Shown: one piece after another, positions 1-9,173 of the stretch
Layout of the letters: every line of letters starts with the position of its first letter
Position numbering within the stretch: the stretch's first letter is position 1
Assembly (NCBI GenBank): GCA_963730735.1
Contig: CAVSSX010000012.1
Location: 62,001-126,000 of the forward strand
DNA: 64,000 nucleotides
Origin: CAVSSX01 sp963730735
GTDB taxonomy: Bacteria; Actinomycetota; Acidimicrobiia; Acidimicrobiales; RAAP-2
Direction: 5' to 3'
Translations under genes and position numbers: made by a program
The notes under the pieces: model-generated
What the model was told of the DNA's origin: nothing
Databases searched by the model: none
The model's input: only the letters and a program-made list of their open reading frames with translations

Positions 1-44
1 CTGAGCAACGGTCGACGAGACCTCGGCCCGATCGGCGGCGTCGG

Positions 45-990
45 TCAGGTAGTGGGTGGGTTGAAGGTCATGGTGAAGGGGACGCCGTAGCCGGCGGGCA
101 GGACCACCGGCTCGCCCGAGACCGTCACCGTGGCGGCACTCGGCGCGCCGAGGAGCACGGTGTTGATCCCGCTGAGCTTCACCGTCTGCTGCTCGCCCGG
201 CGTGAGCGTCATGGCCAGCGGCGAGGTCCCGGTGGCGGCCGAGCGGACCTGCACCCAGCAGTTCCCGGTCGTGGCGGCGATGGTCACCGTGTAGTCGTCG
301 GCGGTCATCGTGTAGCTGGCCGTGGTGGCCGTCGACGACGTGGCCGTGAAGGCCGGGGGCGCCGTGGTGGTGGTCGTCGTGGCGTGGGTGGCGCCCTTGG
401 CGGTGGTGCCCTTGGTGGTCGTCCCGTTGGTCGTCGACCCGTGCTGGCTGTCGGCGTTCGACGAGCTGTGGGACCCGCCGGACGGGACGGTCGTCGCCGG
501 CGGCGTGCTGTGGTGGCTGCCCGAGCGGGCCCCGACGTACGCCAGCCCGGCGGCCACCACCACGACCACGGCGGCCACGGCGATCGGGGCCCCGAGACGT
601 CGGGGCCGATGGTTCATGGCCGACATGGCCCGCAGTCTGCGTCCGTTGACCGCCCCGTGGCGCGTGGGGCCCGTCGCCCTCGCGCAGCGTGGCGTCCTCG
701 AAGACCAGCGGTCCCTCGCTGCCGTAGGCCCTCGGCGGGGGTGGGATGGCGTGCGAGCCGATCGGTCCGACCGGCGGGTGGAGCCGCTCCGGCGCCGCCG
801 CCGAGGCATCCCCCGAGTCGGGTCCGCCCAGCACCCGCACCCCGGTCGGCGACCGCATCCCCTGCAGCGTCTCGATGGTGTGGCGGTACCCGTCCACGGA
901 GTGGACCTCGTCGGAATTGCGGCGTCGGGCCGCCCACACCACGACCGCCGCCACGACCACGACGACCACTGCGACGACCACCAGGATCAT
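45..990 (-). CDS. Membrane protein with a DUF4115-like (RodZ C-terminal-like) domain, frameshifted
   Basis: The N-terminal part opens with a hydrophobic helix rich in Val and Ala followed by a positive stop (WAARRR) and a cytosolic stretch. After a frame change near 655 the sequence continues as RAMSAMNHRPRRLG, a second membrane helix, a Ser/Thr/His-rich linker, and a C-terminal beta domain beginning CWVQVRSA and containing GEQQTVKL and PAGYGVPF. That domain resembles DUF4115, found at the C terminus of RodZ-like proteins. The ATG at 990 follows a GGGGG stretch; another in-frame ATG is at 999. If the break is real, the distal half could start on its own at 626. The fusion of the two halves into one gene is inference. 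Confidence 0.5.
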
Positions 991-1153
991 TGCCCCCATT
1001 CAACAGGACGGGGCAGGCAAATGACACCGCGTCGTCACCGAGCGATCCGGCGAAGCCGATGGCACGCTGGTGCCGGCGGGAGGGCGGCACGGGCGATGCT
1101 TGCAACCCCAGTTGAAGAGCGCTACTGTCTGGCCCACAATTGAGGAGCTGGCG

Positions 1154-1753
1154 ATGACACAGGCGGGCAAGGTGGACGGACGGCGGGTCCGTAGCCTTCG
1201 AACAAGGAACGCGATACTCGACGCGTTCATGGATCTGGTGGGTGACGGAGACCTCGCCCCGACGGCGCAGCGGATCGCTGACCGTGCGGGGGTGTCGATC
1301 CGGTCGGTCTACCAACACTTCACGGATGCCGAGGGGCTGTTCACCGAGGCACTCCTACGCCTGCTGGCCAGGACCGAGGAGCTGGCCGTGGCCATCGATC
1401 CGACCTGGCCACGACCTCGACGTCTGGCGGCGTTGGTCGACGAGCGGGCCGAGATCTTCGAGATGATCACGCCCTTCAGCCGGGCGGCGTTGGCCCTCGA
1501 GATCCAGCACCCGGCGCTCGAGGACGGTCGGCGCCGCCTGGCGGCGATCGCCCTCGACGAGGTCAGCCACGTGTTCGCCACCGAGTTGGCGCAGTACCCC
1601 GAGCCGGCGCGCACCGAGCTCCTGCGGGCGATCGACGCCGTGAGCACGTGGTCGGCCTGGCACCACGTCCGTGAGGGTGGCTGCCCGATCGAGGCGACCA
1701 AGCAGGTCCTCCACCGGTCCCTCTCGCTGTTGCTCAGCGGGGCGTCGGTCTAG
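1154..1753 (+). CDS. TetR/AcrR family transcriptional regulator
   Basis: A 199-residue protein with an N-terminal TetR-type helix-turn-helix at about residues 18-60, including TAQRIADRAGVSIRSVYQHF, followed by an all-helical ligand-binding domain without clear identity. The ATG is preceded by GAGGAG about 7 bases upstream, which selects this start over the longer open frame. It lies between two minus-strand genes, so its target is not evident from position. Confidence 0.88.
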   Translation: MTQAGKVDGRRVRSLRTRNAILDAFMDLVGDGDLAPTAQRIADRAGVSIRSVYQHFTDAEGLFTEALLRLLARTEELAVAIDPTWPRPRRLAALVDERAEIFEMITPFSRAALALEIQHPALEDGRRRLAAIALDEVSHVFATELAQYPEPARTELLRAIDAVSTWSAWHHVREGGCPIEATKQVLHRSLSLLLSGASV

Positions 1754-1785
1754 CCAGTCGGCCGTCCCGGCGGCGCCACGACGGC

Positions 1786-2325
1786 CTACCGCATCGGGCG
1801 GAGCCACTCCTCGTTCAGGTGCGCATCCCGACGATAGGGCCGCAGCCCCGCCGGGAGGTCGCCCCGCCGGGGGTTCGACTGGTCCCGGTTCGAGAGCACC
1901 GGCGTCGTCACGCCCCAGTCGGCGCCGACGTCGGGGTCGTCCCAGGCCAGACCGAGCTCGTCCGCCGGGTTGTAGTAGTTGTCCACCAGGTACCAGAGCA
2001 GGACGTCGGTCAGCGACGCGAACCCGTGGGCCACGCCGGGAGGGATGAACAGGCCCCGGTCCTGCTCGCCCGAGAGGTCGAGGACCTCGGTGGCGCCGTC
2101 GGTCGGCGATCCTTGGCGCAGATCGTGGAGCACCACCCGGGCCGTGCCCCGTAGGACGTACCAGTAGTCGGCCTGGTGCAGGTGGTAGTGGAGCCCGACC
2201 ACCGCCCCGGCGGCCTTCTCCGAGCGGTTCGACTGCACCATCTCGCGCCCGAGCGGCAGCCACTGCCGGCGGTAGGTCTCGACGAAACGCCCACGCTCGT
2301 CACCGTGGACGTCCGGCTCGATCAC
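1786..2325 (-). CDS. dTDP-4-dehydrorhamnose 3,5-epimerase family protein (RmlC-like)
   Basis: A cupin-fold sugar epimerase of about 180 residues, as usual for RmlC. It carries VHGDERGRFVETY, the GLHYHLHQ segment holding the family's catalytic histidine region, PPGVAHGFASL, and a C-terminal NYYNPADELGLAWDDP block matching the family's YxP..E....W.DP signature. In nucleotide-sugar metabolism it would act on a dTDP- (or similar) 4-keto-6-deoxy sugar. Conserved sequence (IINDVV) continues upstream of the GTG at 2325 with no start codon in frame; the ATG at 2368 is out of frame, so the true N terminus may be lost to a one-base error. No other rml genes are nearby. Confidence 0.8.
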   Translation of the reverse strand: MIEPDVHGDERGRFVETYRRQWLPLGREMVQSNRSEKAAGAVVGLHYHLHQADYWYVLRGTARVVLHDLRQGSPTDGATEVLDLSGEQDRGLFIPPGVAHGFASLTDVLLWYLVDNYYNPADELGLAWDDPDVGADWGVTTPVLSNRDQSNPRRGDLPAGLRPYRRDAHLNEEWLRPMR

Positions 2326-2377
2326 GACGACGTCGTTGATGATCGTGGAGGGGACGATCGGAGGGCATAGCCGGAAC

Positions 2378-2897
2378 CTAGATGGCGAAGCCGCCGAAGC
2401 CGGCCCGGTAGAAGAGGAGGGGCGTGCCCTCGCCGATGCCGATGTCGAGCACCCGCCCGGTCACCAGCTCGTGGTCGCCGGCGTCGTGGATGATGCCGAG
2501 CTCACACTCGACCCAGGCCAGCGAGCCGTTCAGGATCGGGGCACCGGTCGTGCCCGCCCGCCAGCCGACGCCGGCGAACTTGTCGCCGCCCGAGATGGCG
2601 AAGTTGCGGCACACCGCCTCCTGGGCTCGACGCCAGGATGTTCACGCAGAACGCACCGGCCTCGGCGATCTTCGGCCAGCTGGTGGAGGACTTGGCCGGG
2701 GCCAGGGCGACCAGCGGCGGGTCGAGGGACAGCGAGGTGAAGGCCTGACAGGTGAAGCCCACCGGACCCTGGTCCTCCATGGCCGTGACGATGGTCACGC
2801 CGGTGGCGAAGTGTGAGAGCGCCTCGCGGAACCGGCCTTCGTCGAAAGTGGCCGCTCCGGTCGCCCGCATGTCGGCGTTGTCGTCAGGTGCGTTCAT
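2378..2897 (-). CDS. Flavin reductase family protein, frameshifted
   Basis: The N-terminal part has FATGVTIVTAM, GFTCQAFTSLSLDPPLVALAP and FCVNILASS, typical of FMN-binding flavin reductases that supply reduced flavin to two-component monooxygenases. The frame breaks at a GGG run at 2623-2625; removing one base restores ASSQEAVCRNFAISGGDKF and the C-terminal half with LAWVECELG and HELVTGRVLDIG. The total, about 173 residues, is normal for the family. A -10-like TAGGTT lies about 40 bases upstream of the ATG. No partner monooxygenase is adjacent. Confidence 0.82.
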
Positions 2898-2979
2898 GGG
2901 CAGGTCGTCCGGGGCATCGCGCCACGGTGGTCAGAACCTAGCAGGACCGGCTGAGGTGCCCCGGACGTCGGGGCGACGC

Positions 2980-3834
2980 TCACCCGGCGGCGAGGTCGAT
3001 CGTGCTGCCTTCGACGGCGGCGGCGATCTCGTCCAGGCGCCGGGCCTCGGGCAGCCGGCGGGCGTCGGCCACCAGGCGGTCGATGTCGTCGTCGGCGTGG
3101 AACGGATCGTGATGGATGAAGCGCAGGCGGCGAGCTCCGGCGGCGGCCGCCACCCGGACGGCGTAGCCGGCGGTGGAGTGGCCCCAGGTCGACTTCCGCT
3201 CGAACTCTTCGTCGCTGTACTGGGCGTCGTGGAGCACCAGGTCGGCCCCGTCGCACAGCTCGAGCACCCCGTCGTCGATGCTGCGGCCGTCGAGCGGCAT
3301 CTGGTGGTCGGGCACGTAGGCCAGGACCCGGCCGTCGGACTCGATGCGGTAGCCGAGGGTGTGCCCGACGTGGGACACCGCCCTCGAGCGGACCTTGGCC
3401 GAGCCCACGGCGAAGTCCTCGTCGACCAGGTCGTGCAACGTGATCTCACCCTGGAAGTCGGCCATGTGGATCGGGAAGAACGGCGGCTGGACCAGTTGGC
3501 CCAGCACGCCCTCGAGGGTCAGCTCGCCCTGGCTCGGGCCGAAGATCGTCAAGTGGTTGGCCGGCTCGAACAGGGGGCCGAAGAACGGCATCCCGAGGAT
3601 GTGGTCGAAGTGCAGGTGGGTGAGCAGCGCCGTGGCCACCACCGGGCGGCCCTGCTGGCGGTGGAGGCGGTCGAGCTCCCAGCCGAGCGCCCGCAGGCCG
3701 GTCCCGAGATCGAGGATCAACGGGTCGTCGGTCCCCGCCCGGACGAGCACGCACGAGGTGTTGCCCCCGTAGCGCTGGTACCTCTCCCCCGAACAGGGGC
3801 AGGACCCCCGCACCCCGTAGAAGCTGACCTCCAC
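2980..3834 (-). CDS. MBL-fold metallo-hydrolase
   Basis: An intact 284-residue metallo-beta-lactamase-fold protein. It starts MEVSFYGVRGSCP, has a GGNTSC segment, the metal-binding THLHFDHILG motif at about residue 95, a second metal region at SHVGHTLGY, D in VLHDAQYSDEEF and the C-terminal FIHHDPFH. The overall pattern is that of cyclic-nucleotide phosphodiesterase-like or ribonuclease Z-like hydrolases of this fold; the substrate cannot be told. The GTG start directly follows a TACGCT box by 6 bases, so the mRNA is probably leaderless. Confidence 0.85.
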   Translation of the reverse strand: MEVSFYGVRGSCPCSGERYQRYGGNTSCVLVRAGTDDPLILDLGTGLRALGWELDRLHRQQGRPVVATALLTHLHFDHILGMPFFGPLFEPANHLTIFGPSQGELTLEGVLGQLVQPPFFPIHMADFQGEITLHDLVDEDFAVGSAKVRSRAVSHVGHTLGYRIESDGRVLAYVPDHQMPLDGRSIDDGVLELCDGADLVLHDAQYSDEEFERKSTWGHSTAGYAVRVAAAAGARRLRFIHHDPFHADDDIDRLVADARRLPEARRLDEIAAAVEGSTIDLAAG

Positions 3835-3885
3835 GAGCGAAGCGTAGTGCCGGGGGACGAGGCGCGGTTCGTCGCCACCGCCCGG

Positions 3886-4832
3886 CTAGACCAGGTGGGC
3901 CGAACCGTCGGCCGAGCGGCCCACCAACCCCTCGGCCACCAGGTCGGCCAGCACCCGCTCGGCCCGGTCGGGATCCTCGGGCCAGCCGGCGGCGGCGGCC
4001 ACGGCGGCGGCGGCGATCGGGCCGCGCCGCAGGCGCGGCGACCAGCCGGCCACGGCCCTGGCGGTCGGAGCCGGCGAAGCGGGACTGCGGCCGCGAGGTG
4101 CCGGCCGAGGTCCGGGCCGGGTCGGGGTCGGGCCGACCCGCCCGCGACCAGGCGCACCGGCGCCGGAGCGGGCAGCCCGGGCAGTCGGGACGGGCCCGGC
4201 AGTGTCGGGCCCCGAGGTCGAGCATGGCCTGGTTGTAGGCCCACGCCTGGCCCGGCGGGCAGGAGCCGGTCGGCCAGCGCCTGGGCCTCGCGCCGGCCGC
4301 AGCGGCCGGCCGGCCACGGCCCGGGCCAGCACCCGGGCCACGTTGGTGTCGAGGACCGCCGCCTCGTCCTCGAAGGCGAAGGCCAGCACCGCCCGGGCGG
4401 TGTAGGGGCCGATCCCCGGCAGGGCCTCGAGGGCGACCAGGTCCGCGGGCACCCGGCCGCCGTGCCGGGCCACGACGGCCTCGGCCGTCGCGTGCAGGGC
4501 CCGGGCCCGGCGGTTGTAGCCGAGTCCCTCCCACGCCCGGACCACCGCCGCCGACCCGGCGGCGGCACAGGCCGCCGGGGTCGGGAAGGCGGCCAGGAAC
4601 CGCCGGTAAGGGCACCTCGACCCTCGACGCCTGGGTCTGCTGCAGCATGACCTCGCTCACCAGGACGGCCCACGGGTCGCGGGTGGCCCGCCAGGGCAGG
4701 TCCCGCCGGTGGTCGGCCGCCCCAGGCGAGCACGGTGCGCCCGAAGCCGGACGCCGATCGGGTCGTCAGCGCGACCGGCGACGGGCCGCCGCCGGCCGAC
4801 GTCGGGGCGTCAGTCCCAGACGTCGTCGCCAT
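3886..4832 (-). CDS. mutY: A/G-specific adenine glycosylase MutY, broken by about five frameshifts
   Basis: Joining three frames gives a MutY: VLAWG, DLPWRATRDPWAVLVSEVML with QQTQ, EGLGYNRRARALH, the helix-hairpin-helix LEALPGIGPYTARAVLAFA with the catalytic Asp in VLDTNVARVL, NQAMLDLGARHC and a cysteine cluster CX5CX2CX5C (family norm CX6CX2CX5C). MutY removes adenine paired with 8-oxoguanine. Frame changes lie near 4720, 4610, 4297, 4255 and 4040, the densest damage in the window. The C-terminal NUDIX-like domain is absent; a short winged-helix-like tail ends the gene, as in short actinobacterial MutY. The ATG at 4832 overlaps the end of the upstream MaoC gene. Either local assembly error or a real pseudogene. 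Confidence 0.72.
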
Positions 4833-5322
4833 AGGGGCGGCGGCGGGCCGGAGCGGCAGCTCGGCGCCACACCATGACCTTGCGGCGGAAGAAGCAGACC
4901 TCCTCGCCCCGCTGGTTGAACGCCTTGGTCTCGACCGTCACCACGCCTCGGTCGTCCCGGGAGCTCGAGGGCGTCACCGCCAGCACCTTGGTCTCGGCGT
5001 AGATCGTGTCCCCGTGGAAGGTCGGCGAGCGGTGCAGCAGCGTCTCGACCTCGAGGTTGGCGATGGCCGCCCCGCTCACGTCGGGGACGCTCATCCCGAG
5101 GGCCAGCGAGTACACCAGGTTGCCGACCACCACGTTCTTGCCGTGGACCGTCTCGTGCTCGGCGAACCAGGTGTTGGTGTGCAGCGGGTGGTGGTTCATG
5201 GTGAGCATGCAGAACAGGTGGTCGTCGGCCTCGGTGATCGTCTTGCCCGGCCAGTGCCGGTAGACGTCGCCGACGGTGAAGTCCTCGAGGCAGCGGCCGA
5301 AGGGACGGTCGTAGGTGGTCAT
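4810..5322 (-). CDS. MaoC-family dehydratase, probable mesaconyl-CoA hydratase
   Basis: An intact 170-residue hot-dog-fold hydratase. The stretches HWPGKTITEADDHLF, MNHHPLHTN, NVVVGNLVYSLALGMSVPDVSG and SPTFHGDTIYAETKVL match the MaoC protein encoded beside crotonyl-CoA carboxylase/reductase and ethylmalonyl-CoA mutase in streptomycetes. There it hydrates mesaconyl-CoA to methylmalyl-CoA. The window also encodes the enzymes for the step before (6532-8178) and after (8187-9128), which supports this role. Specific substrate assignment is inference from family and context. Confidence 0.82.
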   Translation of the reverse strand: MTTYDRPFGRCLEDFTVGDVYRHWPGKTITEADDHLFCMLTMNHHPLHTNTWFAEHETVHGKNVVVGNLVYSLALGMSVPDVSGAAIANLEVETLLHRSPTFHGDTIYAETKVLAVTPSSSRDDRGVVTVETKAFNQRGEEVCFFRRKVMVWRRAAAPARRRPYGDDVWD

Positions 5323-5357
5323 CGTCGCTCCGTCGCTGTGCTCGGCCGCCGGGCCGA

Positions 5358-5792
5358 TCAGCCCTCGGCCTCGGGCCGGGGCCGGGTGGTGAAGCCGAGC
5401 GAGGCCCCGGGCAGGGAGTCGCCGTCGATGACCAGACGCCAGGCGAAGCGGGTCCCGGGGTTGAGGGGCACCGGGCCCATGTTCACGGCCAGGGCGACGT
5501 CGATGGGCGATCCCTCGGGGATGCCCACCGGCTGGGTGACGGTGAACTCGCCGCGCACCTCGACCGGCTGGGTGCCCTCGGCCGTCTCGACCATGACCGG
5601 CTGACCGTCGGCGTCCTCCAAGAACAACTCCCAGTGATGGGCGATCTCGGCCTCGTGCCAGGCCACGTCGATCTTGATGGCCACCGCCGAGGGCACCGGG
5701 TCGGGGCCGGTCATGGACCATCCCCCGCCCAGGATGTAGAGCTTCCCGTCGGCCACCTGGGCCGCGTCACAGAGCAGCATCGTCACGTTCAC
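5358..5792 (-). CDS. DUF6941-like conserved protein
   Basis: A 144-residue protein with the characteristic opening MLLCDAAQVADGKLYILGGG and a beta-rich remainder (IDVAWHEAEIAHHWELFLED, RFAWRLVIDG). Proteins of this type are common in actinobacteria and have no assigned function; the middle looks like an immunoglobulin-type beta sandwich. The GTG at 5792 sits 7 bases after a TAGCCT box, arguing for a leaderless start there rather than at the GTG at 5786 or ATG at 5780. It is divergent from the methyltransferase at 5871. Confidence 0.72.
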   Translation of the reverse strand: MNVTMLLCDAAQVADGKLYILGGGWSMTGPDPVPSAVAIKIDVAWHEAEIAHHWELFLEDADGQPVMVETAEGTQPVEVRGEFTVTQPVGIPEGSPIDVALAVNMGPVPLNPGTRFAWRLVIDGDSLPGASLGFTTRPRPEAEG

Positions 5793-5870
5793 GGGGCTGA
5801 GGCTAGTAGAGCCATCGCGCGCCGCGGACCTAGAGTTGCCGGCGATGACCCCGGCCGCCGCACCCCGCCG

Positions 5871-6521
5871 ATGACCGCCCTGCAGGGGCTCCGCGACGAC
5901 GTGTACCGGCGGCCCCTGGCCACCGCGCTCGATCGGTTGGCCATCGGTCCGGGCTGGCGCTGTGTGGACGTCGGGGCCGGCGGTGGCGACGTCTCCGTGG
6001 CCCTGGCCGAGGTGGTCGGGCGCACCGGGCGCGTCTACGCCGTCGACAGCGACCCCCTGGCCCGCGACGAGGTGGCCGAGGCCGCCGCCGCCCACAGCCA
6101 GGTGCTGGCGATCACCCAGGCCGGCGAGGACCTGATGCTGCCCGAGCCGGTCGACCTGGCGTTCTGCCGGTTCCTGCTGCTGCACGTGGTCGACCCGGCG
6201 GTGGTGCTGGGCCGGATGGCCGCCGCCGTGCGGCCCGGGGGCTGGGTGGTGGCCCAGGAGCCGATCACCACCGCCGGCCGGGTGGGCGGGCTGGCCCTGT
6301 CCATGCCCGACGCCCGGCACCCCGACGTCGGCGCCCTGCTGCCGGCCCTGGCCCGGGACGTCGGTCTCGAGCTGGTCGACGCCTGGGCCGAGGCCCCGGC
6401 GGGGGTGGGGCCGGGCCCGGTGACCGGCTACCTGGCCGGCCTGACCGGCGTCGACCCGGGCGACGATCCGGTCGTCCTCCCGCCCCTGGTCACCGTGGTT
6501 GGCCGGCGGGCCGCCGGGTAG
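5871..6521 (+). CDS. Class I SAM-dependent methyltransferase
   Basis: A 216-residue Rossmann methyltransferase: motif I VDVGAGGGDVSVALAE with acidic residue at VYAVDSD, then FCRFLLLHVVDP and VRPGGWVVAQEP. The substrate is unknown. A TAGAGT box precedes an ATG at 5845 that opens a 9-residue frame whose stop overlaps the ATG at 5871 (ATGA). This is either a real upstream mini-ORF or, more likely here, a one-base error hiding an N-terminal extension MTPAAAP. Confidence 0.82.
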   Translation: MTALQGLRDDVYRRPLATALDRLAIGPGWRCVDVGAGGGDVSVALAEVVGRTGRVYAVDSDPLARDEVAEAAAAHSQVLAITQAGEDLMLPEPVDLAFCRFLLLHVVDPAVVLGRMAAAVRPGGWVVAQEPITTAGRVGGLALSMPDARHPDVGALLPALARDVGLELVDAWAEAPAGVGPGPVTGYLAGLTGVDPGDDPVVLPPLVTVVGRRAAG

Positions 6522-6531
6522 GTTCGCGACG

Positions 6532-8178
6532 ATGCCCCCGCTCGACGGCCCTCGCCCGACGGCCCTTCGCTCGACGAGACGGCCCGTACCCGACCCCGAC
6601 ATGGCGGCGGCGGCCGACGCCGTGGCCCTGGCCGAGGGAGTCGTGGCTGCCGCCGTGGCCACGCTCGGGCCCGACGGGGTCGACGCCCACCAGGTGGTGG
6701 CCTACGACCTGGCCCACGCCGCCTCGGCGGCGGCGACCGCCCGGGCCACGCTCGACTACGGCGCCCTGGGTGAGGTCGAGGCCGCGCTGGCCTGCGCCTT
6801 CGTCGCCGACGCCCTCGTCGACCTGGCCGCCCGGGTGGTCGGTCGCGAAGCGGCCTGGGGCGTCGACGTCGGTTGGATGGCCCCGGCCCAGGCCTTCGTG
6901 ACCGCCTACCGCGACCCGGCGTTCCTGGCCGCGCTCTGCGGTCAGCAGGGTCCCCGGCACCTCGACGAGGATTTCGAGCTCGTCCGGGCGACGTTCCACC
7001 GGTTCGCCGAGGAACAGGTCCGGCCGCGACGCCGAACACGTCCACCGGACCAACGGCGACATCCCCGAGGAGATCATCACCGAGCTGGCCGAGCTCGGCG
7101 GGTTCGGCCTCTCGGTGCCGGAGGCGTACGGCGGCTACGCCACCGGCGGCGAGAGCGACTACCTCGGGATGGTCGTGGCCACCGAAGAGCTCGCCTGGGG
7201 CTCCCTCGGCATCGGCGGCTCGCTCATCACCCGGCCCGAGATCCTGACGCGGGCCCTGGTCTTCGGCGGGACCGAGGAGCAGAAGCAGCGCTGGCTCCCC
7301 CGGCTGGCCAGCGCCGAGCTGCTGGCCGCGGTGGCCGTCACCGAGCCCGACTACGGCTCCGACGTCGCCGGCATCGTGACGTCGGCCACGCCGGTCGAGG
7401 GTGGCTGGCTGGTCAACGGGGTGAAGACCTGGTGCACCTTCGCCGCCCGGGCCGACGTGCTGATGCTGCTGGCCCGGACCGACCCCGACCGCGCCGCTGC
7501 CCACCGGGGGCTCTCGCTGTTCGTGGTCGAGAAGCCCCGGGGCGACGGTCACGGGTTCGTGCTTCACCCAGGACGGCGAGGGCCGTCCGGCCGGACGACT
7601 CGAGGGACGGCCCATCGACACCCTCGGCTACCGGGGCATGCACTCCTACGAGTTGGCCTTCGAGAACTGGTTCGTCCCCGACGCCAACCTGGTCGGGGGG
7701 CCCGAGGGGCTCGGCCGGGGCTTCTACCTCCAGATGCAGGGCTTCGAGAACGGCCGGCTGCAGACGGCCGCCCGGGCCCTCGGCCTGATGCAGGCGGCCT
7801 ACGAGGCGGCCTACGACTACGCCGCCAACCGGGTCGTGTTCGGCTCGGCCGATCCTCGACTACCAGCTGACGCAGGCCAAGCTCGCCCGCATGGCGGTGC
7901 TCATCCAGGCGACCCGGCAGTTCTCGTTCCAGGTGGCCCGGATGATGGCCAAGGGCGAGGGCCGGCTGGAGGCGTCCATGGTCAAGGCCTACGTCTGCCG
8001 GGCCGCCGAGTGGGTGACCCGCGAGGCGATGCAGATCCACGGCGGCATGGGCTACGCCGAGGAGTTCCCGGTCAGCCGGTACTTCGTCGACGCCCGGGTG
8101 CTCTCGATCTTCGAGGGGGCCGACGAGACGCTGGCCCTCAAGGTCATCGCCCGCCGGCTGCTCGAGCCGCCCCGCTAG
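6532..8178 (+). CDS. Acyl-CoA dehydrogenase, probable (2S)-methylsuccinyl-CoA dehydrogenase, frameshifted
   Basis: About 548 residues: an extra N-terminal helical domain of about 150 residues (DAVALAEGVVAAAVATLG, DLAHAASAAATARATLDYG) and then a full acyl-CoA dehydrogenase with IPEEIITELAELGGFGLSVP, AVTEPDYGSDVAG, LGYRGMHSYEL, MQIHGGMGYAEEFP and IFEGADE. The N-terminal domain and length are as in methylsuccinyl-CoA dehydrogenase of the ethylmalonyl-CoA pathway, which oxidises methylsuccinyl-CoA to mesaconyl-CoA with FAD. Frame breaks lie near 7022, 7560 and 7850. The ATG follows TAGGTT by 7 bases (leaderless). It is convergent with the lyase gene. Confidence 0.8.
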
Positions 8179-8186
8179 CGCCGTCC

Positions 8187-9128
8187 TCAGTCGGCGGCCG
8201 ACCGGCGGAGGCCGGCCCGCTCGCCCCGGGTGACGAACTTGGTCGCCATCTTGCGGCTGGCCTCGTCGATCATCTCGTCGCCGAACATCACCGCACCCTT
8301 GCGGTCCTGCTCGGTGGCCTGGCGGTAGGCCTCGAGGATGGCCCAGGCCCGGTCGAACTGCTCCTGGGTCGGCGAGTACACCTCGTTGAGCACGCCCGCC
8401 TGGTCCGGGGTGAGGGCCCACTTCCCGTCGTAGCCGAGCACCCGGGTCCGCTGGGCGAAGTCCCGCAGGCCGTCCAGGTTGCGCACGTAGAGGTACGGGC
8501 CGTCGATCACCTGGAGGCCGTTGGCCCGCCCGGCCATCAGGATCTTGGAGAACACGTAGTTGAAGTGGTCGCCCGGGTACTCGGGGATCTGCACCCCGCC
8601 GGTGAGCACCGGCATCTCCATCGAGGCGGCGAAGTCGGCCGGACCGAAGATGATCGTCTCGAGGCGGGGCGAGGCGGCGCAGATCTCCTCGACGTTGATG
8701 AGGCCCCGGGTCGTCTCGATCTGGGCCTCGATGCCGATGTGCCCGATGGGCAGCCCGGCGTTCTTCTCGACCTGGGTGAGGAGGAGGTCGAGGGCCACCA
8801 CCTCGGCCGCCGACTGCACCTTGGGCAGCATCAGCTCGTCCAGCCGCTCGCCGGCGTTGCCCACGACCTCGATCACGTCGCCGTAGGTCCACTCGGTGTC
8901 CCAGGCGTTGATCCGCACGCAGAGCACCCGCTCGTCCCACGTCAGGTTCTTGATGGCGTCGACCACCTTGGCCCGGGCGGCCACCTTCTCGAGCGGCGCC
9001 ACCGAGTCCTCGAGGTCGAAGAAGGTCATGTCGGCCGGGACGGTCGGCGCCTTGGCCAGGAACTTCTCAGTGGCGCCGGGCGTGGAGAGACACGAGCGGC
9101 GGGGAAGGTCTCGGGATCGTGCGGACAT
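8187..9128 (-). CDS. HpcH/HpaI aldolase / CitE-like lyase, probable (methyl)malyl-CoA lyase
   Basis: An intact 313-residue CitE-like TIM-barrel enzyme: RSCLSTPGATEKFLAKAP, TFFDLEDSVAPLEK, VLCVRINAWDT, LMLPKVQSAAEV, IEAQIETTRGLINVEEI and GPADFAASM. Acidic residues in the FDLEDSV and EAQIET segments fit Mg2+ and CoA-thioester binding in this family. Close relatives cleave malyl-CoA or beta-methylmalyl-CoA to glyoxylate plus acetyl- or propionyl-CoA. With the neighbouring hydratase and dehydrogenase it completes the lower ethylmalonyl-CoA pathway. The ATG follows TACCAT by 6 bases. Confidence 0.87.
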   Translation of the reverse strand: MSARSRDLPRRSCLSTPGATEKFLAKAPTVPADMTFFDLEDSVAPLEKVAARAKVVDAIKNLTWDERVLCVRINAWDTEWTYGDVIEVVGNAGERLDELMLPKVQSAAEVVALDLLLTQVEKNAGLPIGHIGIEAQIETTRGLINVEEICAASPRLETIIFGPADFAASMEMPVLTGGVQIPEYPGDHFNYVFSKILMAGRANGLQVIDGPYLYVRNLDGLRDFAQRTRVLGYDGKWALTPDQAGVLNEVYSPTQEQFDRAWAILEAYRQATEQDRKGAVMFGDEMIDEASRKMATKFVTRGERAGLRRSAAD

Positions 9129-9173
9129 GCCCCGATGGTAACAAAGGGCGATCGGGACCCCGCCGGGCGACGC

